From: Acidobacteriota bacterium
Lineage (GTDB): Bacteria > Acidobacteriota > Terriglobia > Terriglobales > Acidobacteriaceae
DNA length: 64,000 nucleotides
Assembly: GCA_016196065.1 (NCBI GenBank)
Contig: JACPYL010000010.1
Coordinates: forward strand, 310,001-374,000
Reading direction: 5' to 3'
In this document: positions 9,232-17,096 of the stretch, piece by piece
Numbering within the stretch: the first letter of the stretch is position 1
How the letters are laid out: every line of letters begins with the position of its first letter
Program-made: the position numbers and the translations under genes
The notes under the pieces: model-generated
Told to the model about the DNA's origin: nothing
The model's database searches: none
What the model saw: only the letters and a program-made list of their open reading frames with translations

Positions 9232-10155
9232 CTAATTGGTTGAGATGGTGAAATTCACCGTGATGCGCGCCTGGGTTTCCACCGGCTGTCCGCTTTGGTA
9301 GTAGGGCTTGAAGCGCCACTGCTTCACGGCTTCGCGGGCAGCTGCAGCGAGGATGCCGGGGCCGCTCACGATCTGCAATTCCTGAATCGAACCTTCTCTT
9401 GAGATCAGCGCCTGCAGAATAACTGCGCCCTGAACCTTCATCTGTCGAGCCAGCAGCGGATAGTCCGGCGGAACCGACACGGTGACATTCTGAACTGCCT
9501 GGGGCGAAAGCTGGACGCGATCTGCGCCATTGGCGACTGGCTCCCGCGTTACAGAAGGGCTCTCCGCAACTGAGGTGGCCGCTCCGGATCCCATATCCAG
9601 GTGGATTGCGCTATTGCGCGCCGGGACCTTCGTATGCCGGTTGCCGGCGACCACTTCGACCTGCAAGGGTGGCAGAACGGTGCGCTCCGTAGTTGCGCTG
9701 AATGGGGCAGCCGCTTGCGGTTCCGTCGCCTTTCCAGTCTTGCGATCTCCTTTGCCGGTCGCCGCGGAACTGGCCGGAGCTGCCGCCGAGGTTGATGCGG
9801 GCGCTTTTCGCGGCGCTGCGGATTCCTGCGTTTCTTCCGGGGTTGGAAACCAGAAATCCCAATCTTTGGCGACCACCGCTACCAGAGCCACCATCAGCAC
9901 GCCGAGCGCGATCAGCATGCGCTTGCGTTGCACTTCCGGATCGGGTGGGGCAGGCAGGAGCGGGGGCCGGGAGCGCCGTTCGAGGTTCAGGTCGTGCTGG
10001 GTTTCGTCTTGAGGAGTAGGCACGGAACCACCTTGCAAGGAGTCGGGCCGGGGGCGGCTCTGCGGATAAGTATGCCCTGAAACCTGCGGCAAAGCCAGTG
10101 ATTCCGGGACGCTTTGGTGCAGAGTCCCTGCTGCCGCCCCCCATGTGACTTTCAT
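9232..10155 (-). CDS. TonB-family energy transducer
   Basis: 307 residues from the ATG at 10155 (a GTG directly before it is also possible). A cytoplasmic Pro-rich N-terminus of about 85 residues leads to one membrane helix (about 86-104), then a Pro/Ala-rich linker through the periplasm (about 105-215) and a C-terminal TonB domain (about 225-300): YPLLARQMKVQGAVILQALI, a GPGILAAAAREAVKQWRF core and a final NFTIS strand. TonB proteins pass proton-motive energy from ExbBD to outer-membrane receptors. The unusually long N-terminal tail before the membrane helix is typical of stand-alone acidobacterial TonB proteins. No exbBD genes are adjacent. A CRP-like palindrome overlaps its start codon, and the Crp/Fnr gene is divergent. 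Confidence 0.85.
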   Translation of the reverse strand: MKVTWGAAAGTLHQSVPESLALPQVSGHTYPQSRPRPDSLQGGSVPTPQDETQHDLNLERRSRPPLLPAPPDPEVQRKRMLIALGVLMVALVAVVAKDWDFWFPTPEETQESAAPRKAPASTSAAAPASSAATGKGDRKTGKATEPQAAAPFSATTERTVLPPLQVEVVAGNRHTKVPARNSAIHLDMGSGAATSVAESPSVTREPVANGADRVQLSPQAVQNVTVSVPPDYPLLARQMKVQGAVILQALISREGSIQELQIVSGPGILAAAAREAVKQWRFKPYYQSGQPVETQARITVNFTISTN

Positions 10156-10159
10156 CACA
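10144..10159. promoter_or_regulatory. CRP-type operator TGTGA-N6-TCACA (site 1)
   Basis: This is an exact match to the 16-base palindromic core bound by CRP-type dimers: TGTGA, six bases (CTTTCA), TCACA. It overlaps codons 1-4 of the TonB gene, where bound protein would block transcription, and lies about 150 bases before the regulator start. The regulator encoded next door has the matching recognition helix. Confidence 0.6.
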
Positions 10160-10213
10160 TTCAGCTGTGCCGTCTATCACCGCTCCGAGTTATTGCAGGA
10201 CGCACACTAACTA

Positions 10214-10229
10214 GGTGATCGCCATCACA
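10214..10229. promoter_or_regulatory. CRP-type operator GGTGA-N6-TCACA (site 2)
   Basis: GGTGA, TCGCCA, TCACA: a perfect GTGA/TCAC palindrome with the CRP spacing, 70 bases centre-to-centre from site 1 and 67 bases before the preferred start of the Crp/Fnr gene. It suggests autoregulation. It also argues against the in-frame GTG at 10215 as start, since that GTG lies inside the site. Confidence 0.6.
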
Positions 10230-10295
10230 GGGCCGGCTGATGTGCGTCGCAAGAGAACAGCCGGAGTGCCCGGGCGATTCATCGAGGGGGGCAAT

Positions 10296-11018
10296 GTGCT
10301 CTCGCCATATGGACTCGACATTATCGAAAGCTGCCTGACCTGCAAAATGCGGGCCGACCGGATCTTTTGTGATCTGCCAACCTCAGCCTTACAGGCGTTT
10401 GAAAGCCTGAAATATGCCGCCGCGTATCCCAAGGGAGCCGTGCTGTTCGTGGAAGGCCAGGCGCCGCGTGGCATTTTCGTTCTATGCAAGGGACGAGTCA
10501 AACTGTCGATCTGTTCCAGCGACGGCAAGACGCTGATCCTGAAAATTGCGGAACCGGGCGAAGTCCTCGGCCTGAGCGCCACCGTTTCCGGCAAAGCCTA
10601 TGAACTCACCGCGGAGACGCTCGATCCCTGCCAAGTGAATTTTGTGAAGCGCGAGGAATTCCTGCGTTTCCTCAAAGAGCACAGCGAAGCCTGCTTCCGC
10701 GTCGCGGAGCAACTCAGCGAGAAATACAACGTCGCGTGTCATGAAGTGCGTGCTCTTGGACTCTCTCATTCCGCAGAAGAGAAATTGGCGAAGTTGCTGA
10801 TGGAATGGACGTCGAAGAATGGCGAAGGCCTGAAGCCGGAGCCCCGCCTCAAACTAGCGCTGACACATGAAGAAATTGCCCAGATGATCGGTACGTCGCG
10901 TGAAACCGTGACTCGTCTGTTTGCCGACCTCCGTAAACGTCAGATCCTGCAGACCAAGGGTTCAACCGTCGTCATCCGCAATAAATCCGCTCTGCGCTCG
11001 CTGGCCACCACCGGGTGA
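10296..11018 (+). CDS. Crp/Fnr-family regulator with N-terminal Cys cluster
   Basis: 240 residues from the GTG at 10296, which has a GAGGGGGG purine run at 10284-10291; the in-frame GTG at 10215 would add an atypical N-terminus. A cyclic-nucleotide-binding-like beta barrel (about 35-130) leads into a dimer helix and a C-terminal winged helix. The recognition helix reads SRETVTRLFADL. It carries the R-E-x3-R pattern by which E. coli CRP (R180, E181, R185) reads GTGA, not the E-x2-S-R of FNR. Three cysteines near the N-terminus (C13, C16, C25: C-x2-C-x8-C) could bind an Fe-S cluster or sense redox state, but the spacing is not that of FNR. Nearby palindromes suggest it regulates itself, the cytochrome gene and the radical SAM gene. 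The effector is unknown. Confidence 0.88.
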   Translation: MLSPYGLDIIESCLTCKMRADRIFCDLPTSALQAFESLKYAAAYPKGAVLFVEGQAPRGIFVLCKGRVKLSICSSDGKTLILKIAEPGEVLGLSATVSGKAYELTAETLDPCQVNFVKREEFLRFLKEHSEACFRVAEQLSEKYNVACHEVRALGLSHSAEEKLAKLLMEWTSKNGEGLKPEPRLKLALTHEEIAQMIGTSRETVTRLFADLRKRQILQTKGSTVVIRNKSALRSLATTG

Positions 11019-11091
11019 AGTCCGAGAACAAACCATTCTGCAGGCGTGCGCTCGCGCGCGCTTGTGTGCTCATTTCGGATGAACCTTTGCT

Positions 11092-11107
11092 AGTGATCGA
11101 AGTCACT
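11092..11107. promoter_or_regulatory. CRP-type operator AGTGA-N6-TCACT (site 3)
   Basis: AGTGA, TCGAAG, TCACT is a fully symmetric palindrome with the same GTGA-N6-TCAC core as sites 1 and 2. It lies 90 bases before the multihaem cytochrome start, a usual distance for an activator. Confidence 0.55.
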
Positions 11108-11197
11108 CCTCGAAGTGCCACGGCTCACTGCCTCAAGGTTGCTTCGCCTTCCAGAATGATTGCAGAAAACATTGCTGAAACTGGGAGGTTGTGAGGC

Positions 11198-13243
11198 ATG
11201 TCCGTACGCGGGACACAAGAGAATCGCTGCTGGCCACGGATGAACGGCTGGAAAGCATGCGCCCTGTTTATCGTCCTGCTCGGCGTGTTTTCCGGCGTAG
11301 CAGAAGGCAAGGCAAAGAGCCCTTCCAAGCCCAGCAACGAGGATTGCCTGGCCTGCCACGGCGACAGTGGCCTGACCACAGAGCGTGACGGGAAGTCGGT
11401 CAGCCTTGCCGTGAACCCGGACAAGTTCAAGGCATCGATTCACGGCGCGATGTTCACCTGCGTCGACTGCCATACCGATCTCAAAACCTCTCCCCACGAA
11501 ATTCATCCCGCGAAGGTCAACTGCGCTACTTGTCATGCCGATCAGCAGGCCGCCTACGACCGCGGCTTTCACGCCAAGGCGATCGCCTCGGGCGACGCGA
11601 AGGCGGCCACATGCACCGATTGCCACGGAAGTCCTCACGAACTGTTGCCGGCGAGCGATCCGAATTCAAAAGTGAGCCATCTGAATATTCCGAAGACTTG
11701 CGGTGGCTGTCACGGCGAGAAATTTGTCATGGGAGCCAGTGGACACAGCACGCAGCCTTTCTTTTCCTACGAAGAGAGTGTCCATGGGCGCGCAGTCGCA
11801 TCGGGATCGGAAGCCGCGGCGGTCTGTACGGATTGCCATGGCACGCACGAGATTCTGAACGCGGCCGACGCCAAGTCCCCGATTTTTAAATTCAATGTGC
11901 CGAACACCTGCGCCAAGTGCCATGCCGCGGTGAAGGATGAATTTGTCCAGAGCATTCACGGGCAGGCGATCAGCCGCGGGAACGGGCAGGCTCCAGTCTG
12001 TACGGATTGTCACGGTATTCATTCCATTCAATCGCATCTGGATCCGAAATCTTCCGTGTCACCGCGCAACCTCGCGCTCATTACCTGCGCCCGATGTCAC
12101 GAAGGAGTGCGGTTGTCGCAGGAATTTGGATTGGAGGGGCGCCGCTCTTCCACGTATCTCGCCAGCTATCACGGGCTCGCGTCGAAGTTGGGATCGCAGA
12201 TTGTTGCCAACTGCGCAAGTTGTCACGGGGTGCATAACATCCTGCCGTCCAACGATCCGCGTTCGACGATCGCGCGGGAAAATCTGGTGCGGACCTGCGG
12301 GCAGTGCCATCCCGGAGTAACGGAAAGTTTTGCGCTCAGCAAAGTACACGTGGACGCGCCACTCTCGGCCGATATCGGCAGTGTGGCAGTGCGCTGGATC
12401 CGGCGCTTCTATCTGTCCATGATCTTCACCGTGATCGGCAGCATGCTGCTGCATAATTTCATCATCTGGCGAAGGAAAGTGTTACGCCTGCGCGATGCCT
12501 ATCCCCGCACGATCACGCGCATGAACAGCAGCCAGCGCTGGCAGCACTTGACCTTGCTGATTTCGTTCCTCACGCTGGTCGTCACCGGATTCGCCTTGAA
12601 GTATCCCGACTCGTGGTTGTCGATGCTCCCCGGAATGGGAGAGCAAGTGCGCGGCCTGGTGCATCGCTTTGCCGCAGTGGCGATGCTGGGCGCGAGCGTG
12701 TATCACATCCTGTATGCGCTGTTCACCCGCGACGGCCGCAAACTGGTTCTCGACCTTCTTCCCGAACCGAAAGACGCAACGGATGTCGTGAATGTCCTGC
12801 GCTACTATCTCGGATGGGGCGGGGACAAGCCCGAATTCAAGCGCTTCAACTACGCGGAGAAAGCGGAGTACTGGGCGCTGGTGTGGGGAATCATCGTGAT
12901 GGCCGGCACCGGCATCATGCTGTGGGCCAAGGTGTCCTTCAGCAGCATCCTTCCCCGCTGGTGGCTGGACATCGCGACGGCGGTTCACTTTTACGAGGCG
13001 GTCCTGGCGACATTGGCCATCATCGTCTGGCACTTCTACCAGATCTTCTTTGATCCCGATACCTATCCCATGAACTGGGCCTGGTGGGATGGCAAGGTAT
13101 CGGCGCATCACTACCGCGAAGAGCATGGGCTAGATACCGCAACCTTGATGGACGATGCGGACGCCGAGTCCGAGAGCGCTCCTGACGTTACCGCCGAGAA
13201 AGTAGCGGCTCCGGAAGAAGTGCCCACGCATCGAGACCCATAG
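11198..13243 (+). CDS. Multihaem cytochrome c (11 haems) fused to membrane cytochrome b
   Basis: 681 residues. A signal segment (about 15-37) is followed by eleven CxxCH haem c motifs between residues ~50 and ~375 (first CLACH at 50-54, last CGQCH). Then come five membrane helices (about 405-620) with His residues suitable for b-haem ligation (HNFIIW, RWQHLTLL, VHRFA, VYHILYALF, AVHFYEA, VWHFYQIFF). A charged Glu/Ala-rich tail ends the protein. The arrangement suggests a membrane quinol dehydrogenase or reductase passing electrons between the quinone pool and a periplasmic haem wire. The ATG at 11198 has GGGAGG nine bases upstream. The NapC-like cytochrome follows after 125 bases. The terminal acceptor or donor cannot be deduced. 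Confidence 0.85.
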   Translation: MSVRGTQENRCWPRMNGWKACALFIVLLGVFSGVAEGKAKSPSKPSNEDCLACHGDSGLTTERDGKSVSLAVNPDKFKASIHGAMFTCVDCHTDLKTSPHEIHPAKVNCATCHADQQAAYDRGFHAKAIASGDAKAATCTDCHGSPHELLPASDPNSKVSHLNIPKTCGGCHGEKFVMGASGHSTQPFFSYEESVHGRAVASGSEAAAVCTDCHGTHEILNAADAKSPIFKFNVPNTCAKCHAAVKDEFVQSIHGQAISRGNGQAPVCTDCHGIHSIQSHLDPKSSVSPRNLALITCARCHEGVRLSQEFGLEGRRSSTYLASYHGLASKLGSQIVANCASCHGVHNILPSNDPRSTIARENLVRTCGQCHPGVTESFALSKVHVDAPLSADIGSVAVRWIRRFYLSMIFTVIGSMLLHNFIIWRRKVLRLRDAYPRTITRMNSSQRWQHLTLLISFLTLVVTGFALKYPDSWLSMLPGMGEQVRGLVHRFAAVAMLGASVYHILYALFTRDGRKLVLDLLPEPKDATDVVNVLRYYLGWGGDKPEFKRFNYAEKAEYWALVWGIIVMAGTGIMLWAKVSFSSILPRWWLDIATAVHFYEAVLATLAIIVWHFYQIFFDPDTYPMNWAWWDGKVSAHHYREEHGLDTATLMDDADAESESAPDVTAEKVAAPEEVPTHRDP

Positions 13244-13368
13244 CGTGGGGCAGCACTCGCTGCCCGGAAGGCTTACAATTCCCGGACCAGGACAGCGCCA
13301 CATTGAAGTCGATTCACACTAGCATATTTGGATTTTAATCACTGATAAGCACGAGGAGATTCCGCACT

Positions 13369-14901
13369 ATGGCCGATGCCAATTCCAGTTCAGCCCCGCA
13401 CATTGCCGGATGGGCTCGTTTGCGCCAATTGCTGAACAATCAAATTTCGATTATCGGCCTGGCGCTGGCGGCCGTTGCCTTGGGCAATATTCTCTTCCTG
13501 TTTTTCATGGACCTCACGACCGCCCACCCCAGTCCTTACGTCGGCATCCTGGCATACATGGTTGCGCCCGGATTTCTGATTGCCGGACTGGCCATGGCCG
13601 CGTTCGGTGCCTGGTACTATGTCCGCCGCGATCGCAAATCTCCGGGATCATCGCATTACTTCCGCCTCGACTTCTCCGATCCGGCGCATCGCGGCGCGCT
13701 GGCTTTCTTCATGACGTTCCTGGTGGTGTTTATCGGGATGAGCGTGGTTGGCAGTTACCGCGCGTATGAATTCACAGACTCGGTCAGTTTCTGCGGACAG
13801 CTCTGCCACTCCGTAATGTCGCCCGAATTCACTGCTTACCAGCAGTCGCCGCATGCCCGCGTCGCCTGCGTGGACTGCCACGTTGGAGCGGGAGCGACCT
13901 GGTATGTAAAGTCAAAGTTATCGGGCGCGCGGCAGGTTTTCAAAACCGCCCTGGGTACTTTTCCCAGGCCGATTCCCACCCCGGTCCACAATCTGCGTCC
14001 TGCGTCAGATACCTGCGAGACCTGTCACTGGCCGAAGAAGTTTTATGGCGCGCAGTTGAAGGTTTTCAATCATTTTGCCAGCGACGAGAAAAATACCCCG
14101 CGCCAAATCCGTTTGCTGATCAAGACCGGGGGCGGAGATCCTTCGACCGGTGAGCCGGAAGGCATTCACTGGCACATGAACATCTCCAACGAAATCAGCT
14201 ACGTTGCGTCGGATGATGAGCGCCAGAATATTCCCTACATCTACGTCAAGGATATACAAGGCCGGGTTACGGAATATTTCGTGAAGGATGCCAACCTGAA
14301 CAAGGATCAACTGACCAAGGCGACGCGGCACCGCATGGATTGCATGGACTGCCACAACCGCCCCTCGCACATCTATACTCCGCCTGACATTTCCGTGGAC
14401 CGGTCCCTGGCCGCGCACCGACTCGACATTCGCTTGCCGTTTGTGAAGCAGCAGTCCGTCACCGCTCTCACCGGCGATTACGCCACCACGGACGCTGCCA
14501 TGCAGGGCATTGCGAAGACAATTTATGAGTTCTACAACTCGAAGTATCCAGAACTCGCGAAAGAGAAGCAGCCCGAGATTCGCAACGCGATCGACGAACT
14601 CCAGCGTATTTATAAAATCAGCATTTTCCCGGAGATGAAAGTTGATTGGAGAACGCATCCGAACAACATCGGCCACTTTTACTACAGCGGATGTTTCCGC
14701 TGTCACGACGGCAACCACGTCAGTGCCGAAGGCAAGGTGATCACGAAGAACTGCGATACCTGCCACACGATTCTCGGACAACAGGAGAATGCCGTGAGCC
14801 TCTCCGCCATGCCTGGTCTGGAATTCAAACATCCAGTGGACCTGGGCGACATGACGGCCGTGACGTGCAGCGATTGCCATAGCGGCGGAGTGGGGCCGTA
14901 G
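13369..14901 (+). CDS. NapC/NirT-like multihaem cytochrome c
   Basis: 510 residues. Three hydrophobic helices (about 22-45, 55-82, 103-125) precede the haem region, instead of the single anchor of classic NapC. The first haem site is CGQLCHSVM, a CxxxCH variant with the downstream Met typical of the NapC/NrfH entry haem; six normal CxxCH sites follow (CVDCH, CETCH, CMDCH, CFRCH, CDTCH, CSDCH), making seven haems. NapC/NrfH proteins oxidise menaquinol and hand electrons to periplasmic reductases. GAGGAG lies about 11 bases before the ATG. Together with the upstream 11-haem protein this probably forms one electron-transfer module; no terminal reductase gene is next to them. Confidence 0.85.
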   Translation: MADANSSSAPHIAGWARLRQLLNNQISIIGLALAAVALGNILFLFFMDLTTAHPSPYVGILAYMVAPGFLIAGLAMAAFGAWYYVRRDRKSPGSSHYFRLDFSDPAHRGALAFFMTFLVVFIGMSVVGSYRAYEFTDSVSFCGQLCHSVMSPEFTAYQQSPHARVACVDCHVGAGATWYVKSKLSGARQVFKTALGTFPRPIPTPVHNLRPASDTCETCHWPKKFYGAQLKVFNHFASDEKNTPRQIRLLIKTGGGDPSTGEPEGIHWHMNISNEISYVASDDERQNIPYIYVKDIQGRVTEYFVKDANLNKDQLTKATRHRMDCMDCHNRPSHIYTPPDISVDRSLAAHRLDIRLPFVKQQSVTALTGDYATTDAAMQGIAKTIYEFYNSKYPELAKEKQPEIRNAIDELQRIYKISIFPEMKVDWRTHPNNIGHFYYSGCFRCHDGNHVSAEGKVITKNCDTCHTILGQQENAVSLSAMPGLEFKHPVDLGDMTAVTCSDCHSGGVGP

Positions 14902-14989
14902 GCGGAAGGCCAATTCTTTGTGGAAAGTGCTTGGCAGTGACTATTGATTAGGATTTGGACGCTTCGCGCGGGGATCGAAACTCACAGCC

Positions 14990-15364
14990 TCATGCTGCGC
15001 TTTCTAATCCATTCCAGGATTTCTCCGGCTCGCAGCCCAGGACCATCAGTGCTTCACTCATTCCAGCGATCATAATGTCTGTGTCGTGGCGGGCGCGTTC
15101 CAGACTTTGTCGAACGCCGTCAACGGGACTGACCACTCTAAGTTGAATTCCGTGGTCGCGAGCCCATAGGTGCAAAAATACCACCATACCCAGGCCACCA
15201 CCCTCCACTGCGCCCACTCTCGAGAGGTCGAGTAGCACGACGCGCGCGTCGGTTTGCCTGATGACAGCACTTCGCAACTGGAAAGCGGCCTCGCTTCTCA
15301 CGATTCTGCCTGTGCAGTGAATCACAGTGACATCGCCAATCTTCTCGACAACCAGGTTAAGCAT
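14990..15364 (-). CDS. STAS-domain protein (anti-sigma antagonist-like)
   Basis: 124 residues forming one STAS domain of SpoIIAA/anti-anti-sigma type: strand VEKIGDVTVIHCTGRI, then VVLLDLSRVGAVEGGGLGMVV. The place where SpoIIAA-type antagonists have the phosphorylated D-S-S-G is E54-G55-G56-G57 here, so the phospho-acceptor serine is missing. The protein cannot be switched off by the usual kinase and may be constitutively binding or serve another partner. No anti-sigma kinase gene is nearby. A residual Cys (C17) is present. The minus-strand neighbour upstream is the winged-helix gene, 134 bases away. Confidence 0.8.
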   Translation of the reverse strand: MLNLVVEKIGDVTVIHCTGRIVRSEAAFQLRSAVIRQTDARVVLLDLSRVGAVEGGGLGMVVFLHLWARDHGIQLRVVSPVDGVRQSLERARHDTDIMIAGMSEALMVLGCEPEKSWNGLESAA

Positions 15365-15498
15365 GATTTTTCCCCAAATTGCTGCAGTGCTGAAGCGCCC
15401 CTCCCGATTTCGTGAAGACTTTCTTCAGCGCGTCTAAGAGGTTTGATTCGTGGCCGGCAAGATTGATGTGCCGCCTCTGTCATTTGTTTGTCAATTAT

Positions 15499-16128
15499 TT
15501 AAGGGATAAATTTGTAGCCGATTCCACGTACGGTCAAAAAATGGATCGGCCGGTTTCGATTCAACTCCAATTTCTGTCGCAGCATGCAAATGTGGCTGTC
15601 GACAGTTCGAGTGGAGGGGTAGTGACTGTATCCCCACACTTGGGTGAGTAGTTCTGCTCTCGAGAAAACCCTCGCCGGGGCTTGCGTTAAGAATCGGAGC
15701 AACTTGAATTCCTGGGTAGTCAGTTCGATAGGTTTTTCGGACTTGCTAATCTGCATCGTCAAGAAGTTGACCCGCACCTCGCCAAATTGCGAGCTCGTGG
15801 CGTCGCCCCCGGTTCGGCCAGGGTTGAGTTCTCCACGCACCCGCTCCAACAGTTCCCGCCAAGTGAGCGTCAAAACGAAAACCCGCTGCAATGTTGATGT
15901 CCATGCACCCGGTTCCGCCGAGTGATTGAGTTTCTGTCGCGGGACCAGTGCGATCTGGTAGTCGTCGTCGTGAATCCACTGGTGGGGCCGGTCGCCGCCC
16001 GACGACAATATGGGCGGGTTCTCCAGATAGACATTGCTGTTTGCGCCTGGTCGATGGAAATCCTGCCGCGTTTCCTCCCCATGCGATCCGAGAGAGCCGT
16101 CCAAAACAGGTAGCGTTCTAAGTGCCAT
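15499..16128 (-). CDS. OmpR/PhoB-type winged-helix protein lacking a receiver domain
   Basis: 209 residues; the ATG at 16128 has GAGGCG at a good distance, so this start is supported. Residues ~112-209 are a clear OmpR/PhoB DNA-binding domain (LTTQEFKLLRFL, then SRAELLTQVWGYSHYPSTRTVDSHI and a final VRGIGYKF wing). The piece just before it, LTWRELLERVRGEL, looks like the last helix and linker of a response-regulator receiver. However, residues 1-85 have no Asp pocket, no phospho-Asp and no conserved Lys. The reading frames on either side do not restore a receiver either. It is either a decayed response regulator or one whose receiver was replaced by an unknown N-terminus. Confidence 0.7.
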   Translation of the reverse strand: MALRTLPVLDGSLGSHGEETRQDFHRPGANSNVYLENPPILSSGGDRPHQWIHDDDYQIALVPRQKLNHSAEPGAWTSTLQRVFVLTLTWRELLERVRGELNPGRTGGDATSSQFGEVRVNFLTMQISKSEKPIELTTQEFKLLRFLTQAPARVFSRAELLTQVWGYSHYPSTRTVDSHICMLRQKLELNRNRPIHFLTVRGIGYKFIP

Positions 16129-16157
16129 GGCTTCGCCTCAACTATTTGTGTGTTCGC

Positions 16158-16553
16158 CTACTTCGAGGTCTCTTTGATGTCAACGGTCGAGTCCGACCAC
16201 ATCACAGCGCGCCTTGCAATGCCAGCTTGCTCCCGCTTCACAAGATCTCCCATCGCGAAGATCACAACGCCTTCCGCAAAGAGATAGGGGTTCCATTTTG
16301 TGAGTCGAATTTCCCGCGTATCCCAGAACGCTCCATCCTGGTCGGCCCCCAGCACGAGGGTGACCTGCGGCCGGATCGCATGAACCCCACCAAACTGTTG
16401 TTGAACTGCCGAACATGCGGACAAGTAGAGATGGTTCGCTTCCTCAGCCGGCCATCGCTGTTTGCCCTTTACCTGAACTGCGAATAAGCTCTGCCCCCAA
16501 CTCGCAGCGGTCAACATAACGATCACGATCATGATCCTTGATGTCTTTGTCAT
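16158..16553 (-). CDS. Small secreted protein, unknown
   Basis: 131 residues with a signal peptide (about residues 1-20, ending near ASWGQS). The mature part is an unrecognised small alpha/beta domain with two notable stretches (AFWDTREIRLTKWNPYLFAE and GVVIFAMGDLVKREQ) and a single Cys. It lies 29 bases upstream of the winged-helix gene on the same strand, so the two may be co-transcribed. No function can be given. Confidence 0.6.
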   Translation of the reverse strand: MTKTSRIMIVIVMLTAASWGQSLFAVQVKGKQRWPAEEANHLYLSACSAVQQQFGGVHAIRPQVTLVLGADQDGAFWDTREIRLTKWNPYLFAEGVVIFAMGDLVKREQAGIARRAVMWSDSTVDIKETSK

Positions 16554-17096
16554 CGCAACTCCCGAAGCCGGCCCGTTAACGATCTTGTGCCGGCTGGTTC
16601 TCGTTCCATTTGTGACAATTGACGCTGCGAGAGACGGAAGGGAACTTCATTCTCGCTCTTCTCGATCTAGGGAGTTCATTTCCAGCTAAGCCATTGATTC
16701 TCGGGACATCAGGCCGAGATATATCCTCTGGTTAGGGCGCTTCCAGCCAGCTTGGCCTTCCTCCCAATGCACAGGGCGATGGAAAACATGTCGTAGACGC
16801 CGATCGGCGGTCAGGAGAAGAGCGCGAAGCCGGGGACAATAGTCAGCAGCAGCCCATCAAGGTTTTGTGAATTTTGCTTGGACGGCCTGCTGAGTTCGTG
16901 GGGGGAGAATTGGGTGCTCGCATCTGCCGCATCAGTGGCATCGCTACTAGGGCATTCACGCCCCCGAGGGTCGCAAGCTAGATCAACACGTGACTCCAGC
17001 GAGCAACCCTACGCGGTGCGTTTACAGTTTCTGACTGGTGTGTACGCGAGCAGAAGAAGCGATCCACCAGGTGGATGTTCATTAACCCCTCATACT
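16554..17096. other. 543-base region without a recognisable gene
   Basis: I found no coding frame with a ribosome site and no recognisable protein motif on either strand, no tRNA, and no strong hairpin. An open frame at 16878-17225 (+) runs into the opposite-strand gene and looks spurious. The region precedes the secreted-protein gene at 16158-16553 and probably holds its promoter. Confidence 0.5.

Noticed and set aside
12482-13126. Minus-strand open frame opposite the multihaem cytochrome gene
   Set aside because: Shadow of a well-supported gene; no start signal and an atypical His/Arg-rich composition.
13300-13330. FNR-type site before the NapC-like gene
   Set aside because: TTGAAGTCGATTCA is only half-matched to the FNR consensus and does not have the GTGA-N6-TCAC core.
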